Shown here one piece after another: positions 22,642-33,996 of a stretch of DNA of 64,000 nt. Made by a program: the position numbers and the translations under genes. The stretch is from NCBI GenBank assembly GCA_900491605.1, contig UESW01003831.1, forward strand, positions 931,124 to 995,123. The letters run 5' to 3'. Source of the stretch: Calamus simplicifolius. Its lineage: Eukaryota > Streptophyta > Magnoliopsida > Arecales > Arecaceae. The notes below the pieces were generated by a model that did not search any database, had not been told where the DNA came from, and was given only the letters and a program-made list of their open reading frames with translations. Within the stretch, counting starts at the first letter, position 1. The number at the start of each line of letters is the position of its first letter.

Positions 22642-25600
22642 TTGATTTCATTGCAGGAATGTCTTGTGGCCAAGAGATCAAAGAGAAAGTGGTATCTTGA
22701 TAGTGGCTGCTCAAGACATATGACGGGTGACAAAGAAGAATTCATCACCCTTGAAGAAAAGAAAGGAGGAGTTGTTACGTTCGGTGATAATGGTAAAGGT
22801 CAGATTATGGGCCTTGGTAAAATCCGTATAACTTCATCCACCTTTATAGATAATGTACTTTATGTTGATGGTTTGAAGCATAACTTAATTAGTATAAGCC
22901 AATTATGCGATAAAGATTTTAAAGTATCATTTGAAGCTTCTTTCTGCACAGTATCTAATTCCATTGATGATAGCATTGTATTTACTGGTTATAGACATGA
23001 CAATGTTTACTTGGTTGATCTAGATAAATTATCTATGAGTGATCATTGCTTAATTGCTGATAATGCTAATATGAATGAAATTGGATGGTTATGGCATCGT
23101 AGATTAGGTCATGCAAGCACACACCTAATTTCAAAACTAATTAAAATGGACTTAGTTAAAGGGCTACCTAAAATAGATTTTGAAAACAACAAAATATGTG
23201 ATGCATGTCAATTTGGAAAACAAACAAGAAGTTCTTTCAAATCTAAAAATGTTGTTTCAACTTCTAGGCCATTAGAGCTACTTCACATGGACCTTTTTGG
23301 ACCAACTAGAACCACAAGTCTAGGAGGAAAGAAATATGGTCTTGTGATTGTAGATGATTACTCTAGATACACTTGGGTATTATTTTTAGCTCACAAAGAT
23401 GAGACTTTCTCGATATTCCTGAAATTCTTTAAGAAAGTCACAAATGAGAAAAACACTACCATAGTGTCTCTAAGAAGTGATCATGGAACTGAATTTAAAA
23501 ATCACCTATTTAAAAATTTTTGTGCTGAAAATGGTATTAATCATAATTTTTCTGCACCTAGGACCCCACAAAATGGTGTTGTAGAAAGGAAAAATAGGAC
23601 TTTAGAAGACATGACCCATACCATACTATGTGAAAGCAACCTACCAAAGTATTTTTGGGCGGAAGCTATAAACACAGCATGTTACATTTTAAATAGAGCC
23701 CTAATAAGACCAATACTTAAGAAAACACCTTATGAACTATGGCAAAACAGAAAACCTAATATTAGATATTTTTATGCATTTGGTTGTAAATGCTTTGTTC
23801 ACAATAATGGTAAAAATAATCTAGGCAAATTTGATGCTAAATCTGATGAAGGAATATTCTTAGGATATTCAACAACTAGTAAAGCTTATAGAGTATTTAA
23901 CAAGAAAACTTTAGTTGTTGAAGAATCCATTCATGTAGTTTTTGATGAATCTTTAGCAACTCATTCCGAAAAGTTTGATGATGAGGAAGATACAAACATA
24001 ATTGAGAAAGATCTTAAAAAATTAAATATTGATGTATCTTCAGATCATGAGCAAGAAGCTAAAGATAATGATTCACCTAAGGATGATGATACTAACACTA
24101 ATCATAATGATATAGATCTTCCTAGAGATTGGAGATACGCTTATAGTCACCCTAAGGAATTGATTATAGGTGATCCATCTCAAGGAATAAGAACTAGATC
24201 ATTTATGAGAAATATTAGTAATCATCTTGCATTTGTATCACAAATTGAACCTAAAACTATTGAAGAAGCTGAAAAAGATAATAATTGGATGTTAGCTATG
24301 CAAGAAGAATTAAATCAATTTACTAGAAATAATATGGACATTAGTAGAAAGACCTAAAGATCATTCTGTTATAGGATCAAAATGGGTATTTAGAAATAAA
24401 CTAGATGAAAATGGCATAGTAATTAGAAACAAAGCTAGATTAGTTGCAAAAGGATATAATCAAGAAGAAGGTATTGATTTTGATGAAACCTTTGCACCTG
24501 TAGCTAGATTAGAAGCCATTAGACTATTACTTGCATTTGCATGTCACATGAATTTCAACTTATTTCAAATGGATGTAAAAAGTGCTTTTCTAAATAGATT
24601 TATAAATGAAGAAGTGTATGTAGAACAACCACCAGGTTTTGAAGATCATGAATTTTTAAATCACGTTTTTAAATTGCACAAAACATTATATGGTTTGAAA
24701 CAAGCACCTAGAGCATGGTATGACAGATTAAGTAAATTCTTAATTGAAAATGATTTTATAAGAGGAAATGTAGATAAAACATTATTTTTGAAAAGAAAAA
24801 GTAAAGATTTATTAGTAGTTCAAATATATGTTGATGATATTATTTTTGGTGCTACTAACAATCTTCTATGCCAAGAATTTGCTAAGTTAATGCAGGGTGA
24901 GTTTGAAATGAGCATGATGGGAGAACTTAACTTCTTCCTTGGACTCCAAATTAAACAAGAAAAGGAAGGGATTTTCATCAACCAAACCAAGTACACAAAG
25001 GAACTACTCAAAAAGTTTGGTATGGATTCAATGAAACCCCTTGGAACTCCAATGAGTCCTTCATGCAAATTAGACAAAGATGAGAAAGGTAAGAAAGTTG
25101 ATCAAAAGTACTATCGAGGTATAATCGGATCTCTACTCTACTTAACTGCAAGTAGACCTGATATAATATTCTCTGTTTGTCTATGTGCTAGATTTCAATT
25201 AGAACCTAAAGAATCTCACTTAATTGTTGTTAAAAGAATACTAAGATACTTAATTGGAACAAAAAATGTAGGCTTATGGTATTCTAGAGACTCAACATTG
25301 AACTTAATTGCATATTCTGATTCTGATTATGCTGGATGTAAGTTAGATAGGAAAAGCACAAGTGGTGCATGCCAATTCTTAGGAAGTAACTTAATCTCAT
25401 GGTTTAGCAAAAAGCAAAATTCAGTTGCATTATCAACTACTGAAGCTGAATATGTTGCAGCTGAAAGTTACTGTGCTCAAATCCTATGGATTAAGCGACA
25501 ACTTGAAGACTATGGTATCACACTTGACAAAACACCTATAAAATGTGACAATACAAGTGCAATTAATCTAACAAAAAATCCAATTCAACATTCTAGGACA

Positions 25601-25774
25601 AAACACATAGAAATTAGCTATCATTTTATTAGAAAACATGTAATGAATGGAGAAATATGTCTTGATTATGTTAATACTGAAGATCAATTAGCTGATATAT
25701 TTACAAAACCCTTGAGTGAAGAAAGATTCTGTTATCTTAGAGGAGAGTTAGGGATTTGTGATCCATTAGAATGA
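22642..25774 (+). pseudogene. Copia C pol (protease, integrase, RT, RNase H)
   Basis: Domains in order: protease with W-Y-L-D-S-G-C-S-R-H (about 22690); integrase zinc-binding H-R-R-L-G-H ... C-D-A-C (23095-23215) and catalytic core with M-D-L-F-G-P, S-D-H-G-T-E-F and N-G-V-V-E-R-K-N-R; G-I-F-L-G-Y block (about 23850); RT with Y-V-D-D (about 24829-24840, intact); RNase H with D-S-D-Y-A-G and T-E-A-E-Y (25317-25450); stop at 25774. The frame breaks once, near 24333, where about two bases are lost, giving pieces 22642-24357 and 24548-25774. Integrase-before-RT order is diagnostic of Copia. Otherwise the catalytic residues I checked are present. Confidence 0.92.
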
Positions 25775-25955
25775 TTTTGAAACCCCTAAGAAAAATTATC
25801 TAGAACTCTGTCTACTCTTTGATCTTTAAGGAAATCTTATCTAGAATTCATAATTGATCTATTAAAATCTAATAATTTTTTATTAATTTTTTTTTATCAA
25901 TATCCAGACACATTTCAGATTCTCTGAAACTTTATGTTTTTGCTCTGAAATGGTC

Positions 25956-26148
25956 TCGGAGCCGACTCGGTCAGTATCGGAGTCGACTCCATGTTTATGC
26001 TAAATCTCTGGAGCTGACCCCATCTCTGTGCGAGTCAACTCCACTTCGGGATAGAATTCTGTCACTACCCAGAGTCGACCCCACACTTTGCGGGAGCCGA
26101 CTCGAAGTGGTCCCAGGTCGATTTTTCTAGGGCAGAGTCGACTCCTCG
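25956..26148 (+). repeat. second set of GAGYCGACYC motifs between pol and env-like ORF
   Basis: Six to seven copies of the LTR palindrome recur between the pol stop and the env-like start of Copia C, outside the LTR. Confidence 0.75.
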
Positions 26149-26248
26149 TTCACTTCTATCCTCTCAAATCATTCAAATACTCTCTCCAAAATTTTTCCTA
26201 ATCTACCAAATCCTTAGAAATCCTTGATTAACCTTTCCACTAAATCAA

Positions 26249-27652
26249 ATGGCTCCTAAAACCCGTGGTTCTAGCCTTGGAGCGGCCGGGATGAAACGGA
26301 AGAAGGCGGTGAAGAAGACTGTGAGGCGTCCCGCTCGTGAACCCTCTCCGAGCATGGATTCCACCTCATCCTCTTCAACTCCGAGTGCTTCTCCTACTAC
26401 GGCCACATCTCAGGTAGACCGTCTAGCCGATAGAGTGATTACAACCGGGAGAAAGGTTGATTTTGAACTATTTGAGGCAGAAGGTTTTCTTGTGGGGAGA
26501 CAGTTAATTGAAATGGGATGGGAGAAAATATGTTCTTTAGATTGTCCAACCTACCCAGCCCTGGTTAAAGAATTTTATAAAAATCTGTCAAGAGGAGACA
26601 ATGGATTAGTCAGCATCATTAGAGGAAATAGAATAAATGTGACAGTGGATTTACTCTTTAGACTGTTGGAACTTCCAGTGTCTGGTACTTCTACTTTTTC
26701 ACCTGATGATAGGAGCCCTGCTCTATCAAGATTGCTAAATAAAGAAATTGTTGGTTTTGAAGAAGTCCATGCAAATCAACTATCCTTGGAATTAAGACTT
26801 CTCCATAACATTTGTAGTATGATTCTATTCCCTAAGATTGGGAGATTTGATTATGTTTCTGAGAGAGATATTTTTGTTATGGATGCTATAGTGACTGGAA
26901 GACCTATCAATCTTCTGAACATGATAATTTGGTACATTGCTGACTGTGGGAGCAAGAGGAAATCTAGTCTACCCTATGGCATGATATTAACTAAGATCTT
27001 TCAAAGCCAAGGGATAATCATTTCCGATAGTGAGCCAATGAGAAATTTGAGACACACTTATTACTATAGTTTGGCTACTATTCATAGAATGGGATTTGTG
27101 AAGAAGGATGGCAGATGGGAAAGGAAAAGTATGTTGGAAGAAAGAGTCGCTGATGTTGAGGCACCTGGACCTTCAGTTAGACATTCATCTCCTGTACCTC
27201 CTAGCTCTTCTGTTCCAGTTTCGGCCCCTTCTCCTGCTCCGATGGTTGATCAGTCATCTTCTTCATCAGTCAGTTTTTCAGATCTTCAGTTAATGCAGCT
27301 CAAGAGTCTTCTTGATGATCAAGCAGATAGAATGAAGACTGAGTTTAACAATAAATTCATGAATCTTAAAGAAACTCTCTATTCATTAGATGATCGGATC
27401 ACCAAGATTGAATCTACTCTTAGCTCCTCTACTGAGTCTTTAAGTGGTGATCTAAAGAATATTTTTGAAGAACTTAAAGACATTTGTGGAGATGGTGAGA
27501 CTTATGCAAAGTGCAATGCCGAACTTCAAGACAAGATTTTAACTGCTTGTACTTTTGTGGATGAAAGACTGAAAGATTATGTTAAGCTTCAAACTGATGG
27601 AATGAAGAACATTATAGATCACTTAACAAGAATTGTAAGGACACATTTTTGA
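26249..27652 (+). CDS. Copia C env-like ORF (467 aa)
   Basis: Uninterrupted frame downstream of pol in the position of the Sirevirus env-like gene. The N terminus is basic and serine-rich (nuclear-localisation-like K-R-K-K). The middle (about residues 60-290) resembles the 'putative plant transposon protein' domain found in Sirevirus third ORFs. A proline/serine linker follows at about 305-345, and the C-terminal 120 residues look like a coiled coil. I see no signal peptide and no transmembrane segment, so a true envelope role is not supported by the sequence. It is the only intact gene of element C. A related decayed copy is at 44033-44458. Confidence 0.8.
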   Translation: MAPKTRGSSLGAAGMKRKKAVKKTVRRPAREPSPSMDSTSSSSTPSASPTTATSQVDRLADRVITTGRKVDFELFEAEGFLVGRQLIEMGWEKICSLDCPTYPALVKEFYKNLSRGDNGLVSIIRGNRINVTVDLLFRLLELPVSGTSTFSPDDRSPALSRLLNKEIVGFEEVHANQLSLELRLLHNICSMILFPKIGRFDYVSERDIFVMDAIVTGRPINLLNMIIWYIADCGSKRKSSLPYGMILTKIFQSQGIIISDSEPMRNLRHTYYYSLATIHRMGFVKKDGRWERKSMLEERVADVEAPGPSVRHSSPVPPSSSVPVSAPSPAPMVDQSSSSSVSFSDLQLMQLKSLLDDQADRMKTEFNNKFMNLKETLYSLDDRITKIESTLSSSTESLSGDLKNIFEELKDICGDGETYAKCNAELQDKILTACTFVDERLKDYVKLQTDGMKNIIDHLTRIVRTHF

Positions 27653-28207
27653 TGTAATAAATGTTTAGTCTTTGCAATGTAATGAAATTTATATTATGTT
27701 TTACATTTTGATACAATGATGTAATGAAAAGTCAGTTTTGAATGTTCAATGTAGTTTGAGTTTGAATGTACTTCTCCTATTTATCAATGAATCTCAGTTC
27801 TTGTTAAAACATATCTTAAATCATGGATGTGATTATATTTAATGCTTCTCTACCTTTTTGTTGATAACAAAAAAGGGGGAGAGTTTTATATACATAACTG
27901 TATATGCATGGGAGAAATTAATCGAATGTTATTATATATGCATATAATAAATAATTGAATGAGAGAAAAGGAAGTAATAATTAAACATTACGCATACAGT
28001 GAATGAATGAAAAAGCAATTCAGATGAAAAGGCTGAATTTTGACATTAAACTATGTATAAGCTTAAATTGAATGAATGGAATATTTATTTGAGTTTCATA
28101 GGAGGAGCTACCTCATTCAGGGGGAGCCTAACTATGAAAATAAAATAAATTCTTTAATTAATCATGCATATACTCAATGTTTTTGTCATCATCAAAAAGG
28201 GGGAGAT
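27653..28207 (+). other. Copia C 3' untranslated region with polypurine tracts
   Basis: AT-rich stretch with two A-then-G polypurine tracts, 27869-27883 and 28194-28207. The second directly abuts the 3' LTR and is the probable primer for plus-strand synthesis. Confidence 0.8.
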
Positions 28208-29880
28208 TGTTGGGGAGATTGTTGAGAAATTATTGCCCCAATCTTATTGATTTTGATGATTACCAAAAGCCATGAGTATATTAATGGATGCAATGAATTT
28301 ATTTACATGAGCAATGAATTTATTTATCATAATCAATGAGTATGTTAAGTATGACTTTAATCAATTGGAAAGTTGCTTCTAGCTCCATGTTTAAGCTTTC
28401 AAAAAGAAATTTTTATACTTCATATCTCAATCAATGAGTTTTTGGAACATATCTTGAATTGATTCCTAATGACAATTTTATTGTATTCAAGTCAAAAATT
28501 GATTTAAAATTAATCTGGAACGATTTTCAAAGTCAATCAGAAAATTCTCTGATTTTTGATATGTTCCGGAGCCGACTCTAGAGTTTCAGAGTCGACTCCA
28601 CTCAGTATACAGAGATGTCTGTTTGTCTCGAGTCGACCCCTGTGATTTCTCGAGTCGACCTCCGATTTTGTCGAGCCAACTCCATGACTGTGTGAGTCGA
28701 CTTCGCTCAGACACCAGAGAATTATTTTTTTGAGCACTTCTCGAGTCGACCCTTTGCTTTTCATGAGTCGACCCCCGACTGTCAGGAGTCGATACCTTAT
28801 TTTTGTTGAGTCGACCCCTTAATTTTCTGATTGTTTCTATTTTTGGCATCGCGTCTTTGAGCCGACTCGCCTAAAGCTGGAGCCGACTCTAACAAATCTG
28901 GGCATGATTTTTTCTGAATGCCAACTCAGCGTCAACGGTAAGATTTTTCAATAACAGCTAGATTTCTTTGTGTCTAACGACTATATTTTCACAGAGTCTA
29001 TAAATAGAGAGACCATTTTCAAATCAAGAAGAATAGATACAAATCAAGAGAGAAAAAGAAAAATCTTTCAGAAAAAGAGGAAAAATAGAGCGTCATTTGA
29101 AAAATCCGAGATTCAAAAATAGAGTGAAAGAAAAGGTGTGAAATCAAAGGAGACTTCATCTGTGCTCAAGTTCATCTATCCAAGAAAGTCTAGAAGAAAA
29201 TCCAAGAGCCATTCAAGATCAAATCAAGAGATTTTCAACATTCAAAGAAAGGAAGAAAAAGCTCAAATCAACTCCAACATTCAATCCGTGAAGAATCTGA
29301 GCTGAGGCCCGATTCCACACTTCAAAGGAGTTGAGAAAAAGAAGAAATGAAGAAAAGCCTGCACTCAAATCAAATCTAAATAGGCCCTTCTAAACCTTGC
29401 TTTTATTTTGAAATATCTGCTCTAAAGGAGCTATTTTGTATTAAACTCATATTTTTATCTTGTGGTTTACTAATTCAATCAAAGGGTTGAATTAGTGGAG
29501 GTAGTGTACCTCTTCACAAGCTAAGGTTAGCTTGTGTATTGGGTTTTGTGCTGGTGAGCCCGTGTAAAACTGGCTGGGTTCGTTGTGATTCCGGAAAAAT
29601 AACAAGTTTGGGTTGTAAGCTTGTAAAACAACTCGACTGTAATCGAGGTGATTATAGTGTGGACCCAAGTGGAGCTTGGGAGTGGACGTAGGTGTTGGAT
29701 ACACCGAACCACTATAAAATTTTTGTGTTTGCCGTGCTTATTTATCTCTCTCTCTTGCTATCGTGCTTTAACTTGAATTAATTGTTTATATCCTCTCATC
29801 AATAGTTTAAATTACTTTAAAAGGCTTAATTTTTAAAGAACCCAATTCACCCCCCTCTTGGATTGCCATCTGGGCCAACA
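28208..29880 (+). repeat. Copia C 3' LTR
   Basis: Starts TGTTGGGGAG and ends GGCCAACA, with intact TG...CA ends. TATA box at 28999-29006. Few differences from the 5' LTR suggest a fairly recent insertion. Confidence 0.93.
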
Positions 29881-30213
29881 TCGATGCCGACACCATGACC
29901 AAGGCTTAGACTGGCTGTGGCCGATGAGGAGGTCGGGGTGGGTCGTGGCCGACGCGGAGGTCGAGATAGGCCGTGGCTGACATGGAGGTTGAGATGGGCC
30001 ATGGCTGACACGGAGGTTGAGATGGGTCGTGGCCGACGCCGACACCGTGACCAAGGCTTAGACTGGCTACGGCCGATGAGGAGGTCAGGGTGGGCCGTGG
30101 CCGATGCGGAGGTCGAGACAGGCCACGGCCGACATGGAAGTTGGGGTAAGCCATGTTAAGCCCAATCGCCAAGGAATTGGCTCGCGTATTCTTTGACCCG
30201 ATCGGCCATATCA
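29881..30213 (-). repeat. Gypsy B left LTR, second part
   Basis: Continuation of the LTR interrupted by element C. It begins with the target duplication copy TCGAT, then the minisatellite and the terminal CCATATCA. It aligns with 40231-40563. Confidence 0.92.
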
Positions 30214-30233
30214 GATGCCCCCCCGTCCCTGAG
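30214..30233 (-). other. Gypsy B polypurine tract
   Basis: On the minus strand this is a G-rich tract (CAGGGACGGGGGGGCATC) immediately before the LTR start TGATATGG. A near-identical tract borders the element D LTR at 63394-63411. Confidence 0.75.
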
Positions 30234-30499
30234 CTGGTGTCACCATCCAAGCGAAAGGGCCGTCTTCATCTGCACATCCTAACCGTCGGATTCGCCTCGA
30301 GGTCAGGGAGTAGTTTGGGATCCCCAAGATATCGGCGATCATCATTAAGCCGTCACATCACTGGCATCGATACATTCTGATTGGTCGGGGGGTTCCATCT
30401 TTCGCGCGCCCAGAGCATCGTTGCAGAGTCCTCCTCAATGGATAGCATCCGTGTGGCAGGTGCATCGGGCGGGACGATTTTGAAGATGCTGAAAAAAAT

Positions 30500-30508
30500 T
30501 TTATAAGC
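30500..30508 (+). promoter_or_regulatory. TATA-like box for the Gypsy B antisense gene
   Basis: TTTATAAGC about 110 bases upstream of the antisense ORF start at 30616, on the plus strand, opposite to the element's own gag-pol direction. Confidence 0.5.
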
Positions 30509-30615
30509 AAGGACGTGCCCTAGCTTCGATTTCACCTACCGTGCAGAGCCCTTTCCCCTTCCAGCTCGAGAGCTCCTCCAACATCTTCTTCTTCCTCTGT
30601 CCAGGTTAGTTCCCC

Positions 30616-33021
30616 ATGCCTTCACAGTCGTCTTCTTCTTATTCGTCCTCTCGGTCCTCCACAAACCATACCTCTCCGACCCCTAGGGCCATGGCCAGGG
30701 AAACGGCGGTTAGGAGTCCGTCAGCAGCTGTAACCCCACCTCCTAGGGCAGCTTCGTCTTCCAGGGCGAGGAGCGGTTCCCCTGAGGGGACTGCCTCCAC
30801 TGTCACTTCCGTCGACCTTGCAACCTTTAGGGCAGCCTATAACATACCTAAAGAGGTGCGACTGATCGCACCGGGCCCCAACGACAGGGTAACCTCTCCC
30901 CCACGGGGGATAGCCCTTTATGAGGAGTTTTTTAAGGCCGGTCTTCGTCTTCCTCTTCACCCTTTCATCATCAATCTCCTTGATAGGTACGAGTTGGTCC
31001 CAGCTCAACTAGTCCCCAATTCCATTAGGGCCATCTGTGCCTTCTTGGTGCTGACCTGCCTCCAAGGTCTCTTGAGTAACGTTTCCCTCTTTTGTAGCCT
31101 GTATACCATTCGGGCTCAATCCGGCTGGTGGCTATTTGCCTCTCGGACGGGTAGGGCCCTCAGGTTAGGTCTCCCTTCGTCCATAAAAGGGTGGAAATCC
31201 TGTTTCTTCTTCGCCGAAGTGGAGGGGATAAGGAGGGAATGGGGTACACCCAATACTGAGGCTAACAAGAACATCTAGGTAGTTCCGAGAGATCAAGAAG
31301 CCTTCAATCTTCTCCTGGCAACCGAACTCCCATCATACCGAGAGATATTGTCGGAGGACAACCTCCGACATGCCGGCATCGCCCCTGATGACGAGGAGGG
31401 TCTCTTTAAAGATGACATTTTTCTTTCGATACCTTCTCTCTTTTCTTTCTTTCTCTTTTTTTTAACACATTCGTTCTCGTGCAGCTATGAAGATCAACAT
31501 CCCGGCCGGGGCCTTTCACAAAGACGCCCTTAAGAAGAGAACAGGGAAAAATGATGGAGCTAAGGGGTCGAGAAAAAAGCCTCGATCCCAATCGCCACCT
31601 GCCCCCCGGGACGTCCCCAAGCTTCCAACTCCATCGCCCCCTCCTTGTCGATCTCCTATTCAACCATCGCCACGGCCTCCACGATGGTCGCTTACTCTGC
31701 TGCCGCCGCGACGATCTCCTGCACCGCTGCCCCCGTTGGAGTCTGCTGACCAGGCTCCGGGTACGCTGCTAGAGGAGTCAAGGGCTCATGTCAGCCAGGC
31801 GACTGAGCGCCCGAGTCCATCAACCACCCAGCCGGCCCCGAGGGATGATCCTCAGGCTAGTAGAGAGGCTCCGGTTGATAAGAGGCAGAAGGCCATCGTT
31901 AGCTACGAGGCCCGCAGCACCGCATCCGAGCCAGTAGGGGACATGATGGGACCGGTCTCCTCGCGGCCATCTCTTATGAACCACTTCCATCTCGCCGAGA
32001 AGCTGCTGTCAGCGGCATCTACCCCTGTGATTTGGGAGGAAATAATCCGGACCAACTCCCGGATCCTATTCAAAGATGGTCAGATGGCCATGCTCCGGGT
32101 AAGCAGCCGTTTACCTTCTAATCCTATTCGTTTTCCATGTACCCACTTTAGGTAATTGACATTGGCTTGGATGTGTAGAAGGTAAATATCTTTAACCATG
32201 CCCAAGCCCTGGTCGCCAGCGGGGAGCGTCGACTCGATCGCTACCGACGAGAAGCCTTTGAGTGCCGCGATCGAGCTACGAAAGCTGAATACGCTCTCAA
32301 ATTGGCTCAGGCTGGAGAAGCAGAGAGGCTCGAAATAGTCCGGTCCCAAGCAGAGGCCAAAATGATAGCAGCGCAGTAATAGATACGCAAAGCCCTTGAG
32401 CGCGCTCTCACCGCTAAGGGGAAGTTGATGGCCGCCGATGCAGAATTGACCGACGTCAAGGCCCAGTTCGAAGTGGCCAAATCCGAGCTGAGATCCTCCG
32501 AGGAGAAAATGAAAATCGCCGAAGAGGTGGCCCGCCTGGCTGACATCAAAACTACCTAGGCCGCGGAGGCAGTGAAGGCCGCCGATAAGAGGGCAGCCGA
32601 GGCTGAAACGGCGGCTCGGGCCGTCGTGGAAAACATGGCTGAGGCGGCAAGGAAAGCCATGGAAGATTACAGGAACTCTCTAGTCTTTGCCAATGAGGTG
32701 GCCGAGGCGGGGAGGAAAGCCGTGGAGAACTATCGGAACTCTCCAGTCTTTTCCAATGAGGTGGCTGAGGCGGGGAAGAGAGCCGTGGAGAACTATAGGA
32801 ATTTCTCGATCTTTATTGAGGAGGCAGCTGAAGCGGATGCCGACGCCTATCTTCAGGGTTTTCAATGCTGCCGAGATAAGGCAGTGAAGGTCTTCAGTAT
32901 CGAAGGACTTAAGGATTTAGAACCTGAAGAAGGGGACCTCGAGGGTGAAGATGTCCACCAGGGTTCCACTCCGGCCAATGGTACCACCCCCCTAACAGGC
33001 ACCGTTCCAGCGAAGGATTGA
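30616..33021 (+). pseudogene. antisense ORF of Gypsy B ('putative gypsy type transposon' domain plus coiled coil)
   Basis: Plus-strand gene inside a minus-strand element. Exon 1 from ATG 30616 holds a serine-rich N terminus and then the conserved domain of Pfam PF04195 type (E-E-F-F-K-A-G-L-R-L-P-L-H-P ... P-N-S-I-R-A, about residues 95-145). The frame stops at 31278. Later coding pieces follow a splice-acceptor-like pyrimidine tract ending GTGCAG at about 31485 and a donor-like CGG|GTAAGC at about 32100. The C-terminal part (32178-33021) is Ala/Glu-rich coiled coil with four copies of a ~21-residue repeat around V-E-N-Y-R-N, and it has stops near 32378 and 32560. The function of this family is unknown. 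Orientation, domain and TATA spacing match element A. Confidence 0.72.
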
Positions 33022-33996
33022 AGCCCCGACTGTGATTTTGGATGTCTCTCTCTCTTTTTTTTTTTTGCAATGTATCCAAGTCTGACTATGGCCGGCATTT
33101 TGTAAAAATTTAACTGATCTATGAAAAGAGAACACATTTTGTCTCTTGTGTTGGAACCGTCGACCCCCTACTCTTCTTTTTACGCTGTCGACGTCTAGCT
33201 CGCCAAGCCACTAGCTCATCGTAATCTATTCGCGTTCTTAGGATTTGCAAGGAATCACATTAGCCCGTCCAGGGCAGGGGCCTCTTATAGTCTAAGTAGG
33301 GACGCTCTGGGATCAATATACGTTGATTCTTGACCATCGATGTCAAGCTGCTGACGAGCCAAACGTCCTTGTGATCCCGATCTTTTGGCGTTGTTTTGTT
33401 GAGAGACCCCGTGATGTGGCCTCGCCAGCATGTTTCATACGCCATCCCGTCGATAAGCATTTGGGGTAATACCATGGGAGCGATCCGATTCCATGTCAGG
33501 GACCCTCCTGGCCCCAAAGAGTACCAACGCAGGATTTGGGCTTTGGTACCAGCACGAAAGTTGGGCTTTGGTGCTGGCGCGAGAGTCAGGCTTTGGTGCT
33601 AGCACGGGAGTCGAGCTTTGGCGCCGATGCGGGAATCGGGCTTTGGCGCCGATGCAGGAGCCGGGCTTTGTGCCGATGTGGGAGTCGGGCTTTGGCGCCG
33701 ACGCGGGAGCCGGGCTTTGTGCCGACGCGGGAGCCGGGCTTTGGTACCGATGCGGGAGCCGGGCTTTGGTGCCAACGCGAGAGTCGGGCTTTGGTACCGA
33801 TGTGATAGTCGGGCTTTTGTGGCGTGATCATGGGACAAAGAGGTAATGCGAAATGATGCGTGAGAAGTGCATTTTTATTTAAACAATTTGAAAGTGTGGA
33901 GTATCCAAACCTACAACCATTCAGTTGAGCACGTCACTGGTAGTACCGGCGAAGGTTTTCAGAATTCCAAGTTCATGGGAGCGGCCTTCCGTTGAG
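33022..33996. other. Gypsy B spacer between antisense ORF and integrase
   Basis: No gene recognised. Includes a T run near 33055 and the 25-bp minisatellite at 33535-33825. Confidence 0.6.
33535..33825 (+). repeat. 25-bp minisatellite with palindromic core in Gypsy B
   Basis: Eleven to twelve copies of a 24-25-bp monomer built on CGGGCTTTGG followed by GGCGCC or GGTACC and a GCGGGAG end. Short open frames across it arise from the repeat. Confidence 0.88.

Larger units (their letters stand above)
19158..29880 (+). mobile_element. Copia element C (Sirevirus-like), nearly complete
   Basis: Plus-strand LTR retrotransposon with LTRs 19158-20827 and 28208-29880, Met-tRNA primer site, gag with two zinc knuckles, protease-integrase-RT-RNase H, an env-like ORF and polypurine tracts. 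Long LTRs with repeated palindromic motifs, two gag knuckles, an env-like gene after pol and repeated polypurine tracts are Sirevirus hallmarks. By eye the LTRs differ at about 2-3% of positions in the first 600 bases. Flanks CCGAC and TCGAT both derive by one transition from CCGAT, which is what the other Gypsy B LTR has at this site (40231-40235). Confidence 0.93.

Noticed and set aside
26249..27652. Cellular gene captured by Copia C
   Set aside because: Position after pol and resemblance to the fragment at 44033-44458 fit a Sirevirus third ORF rather than a captured gene.
19158..29880. Segmental duplication of 1.67 kb (19158 and 28208)
   Set aside because: The copies are the two LTRs of one Copia element, shown by primer site, polypurine tract and target duplication.
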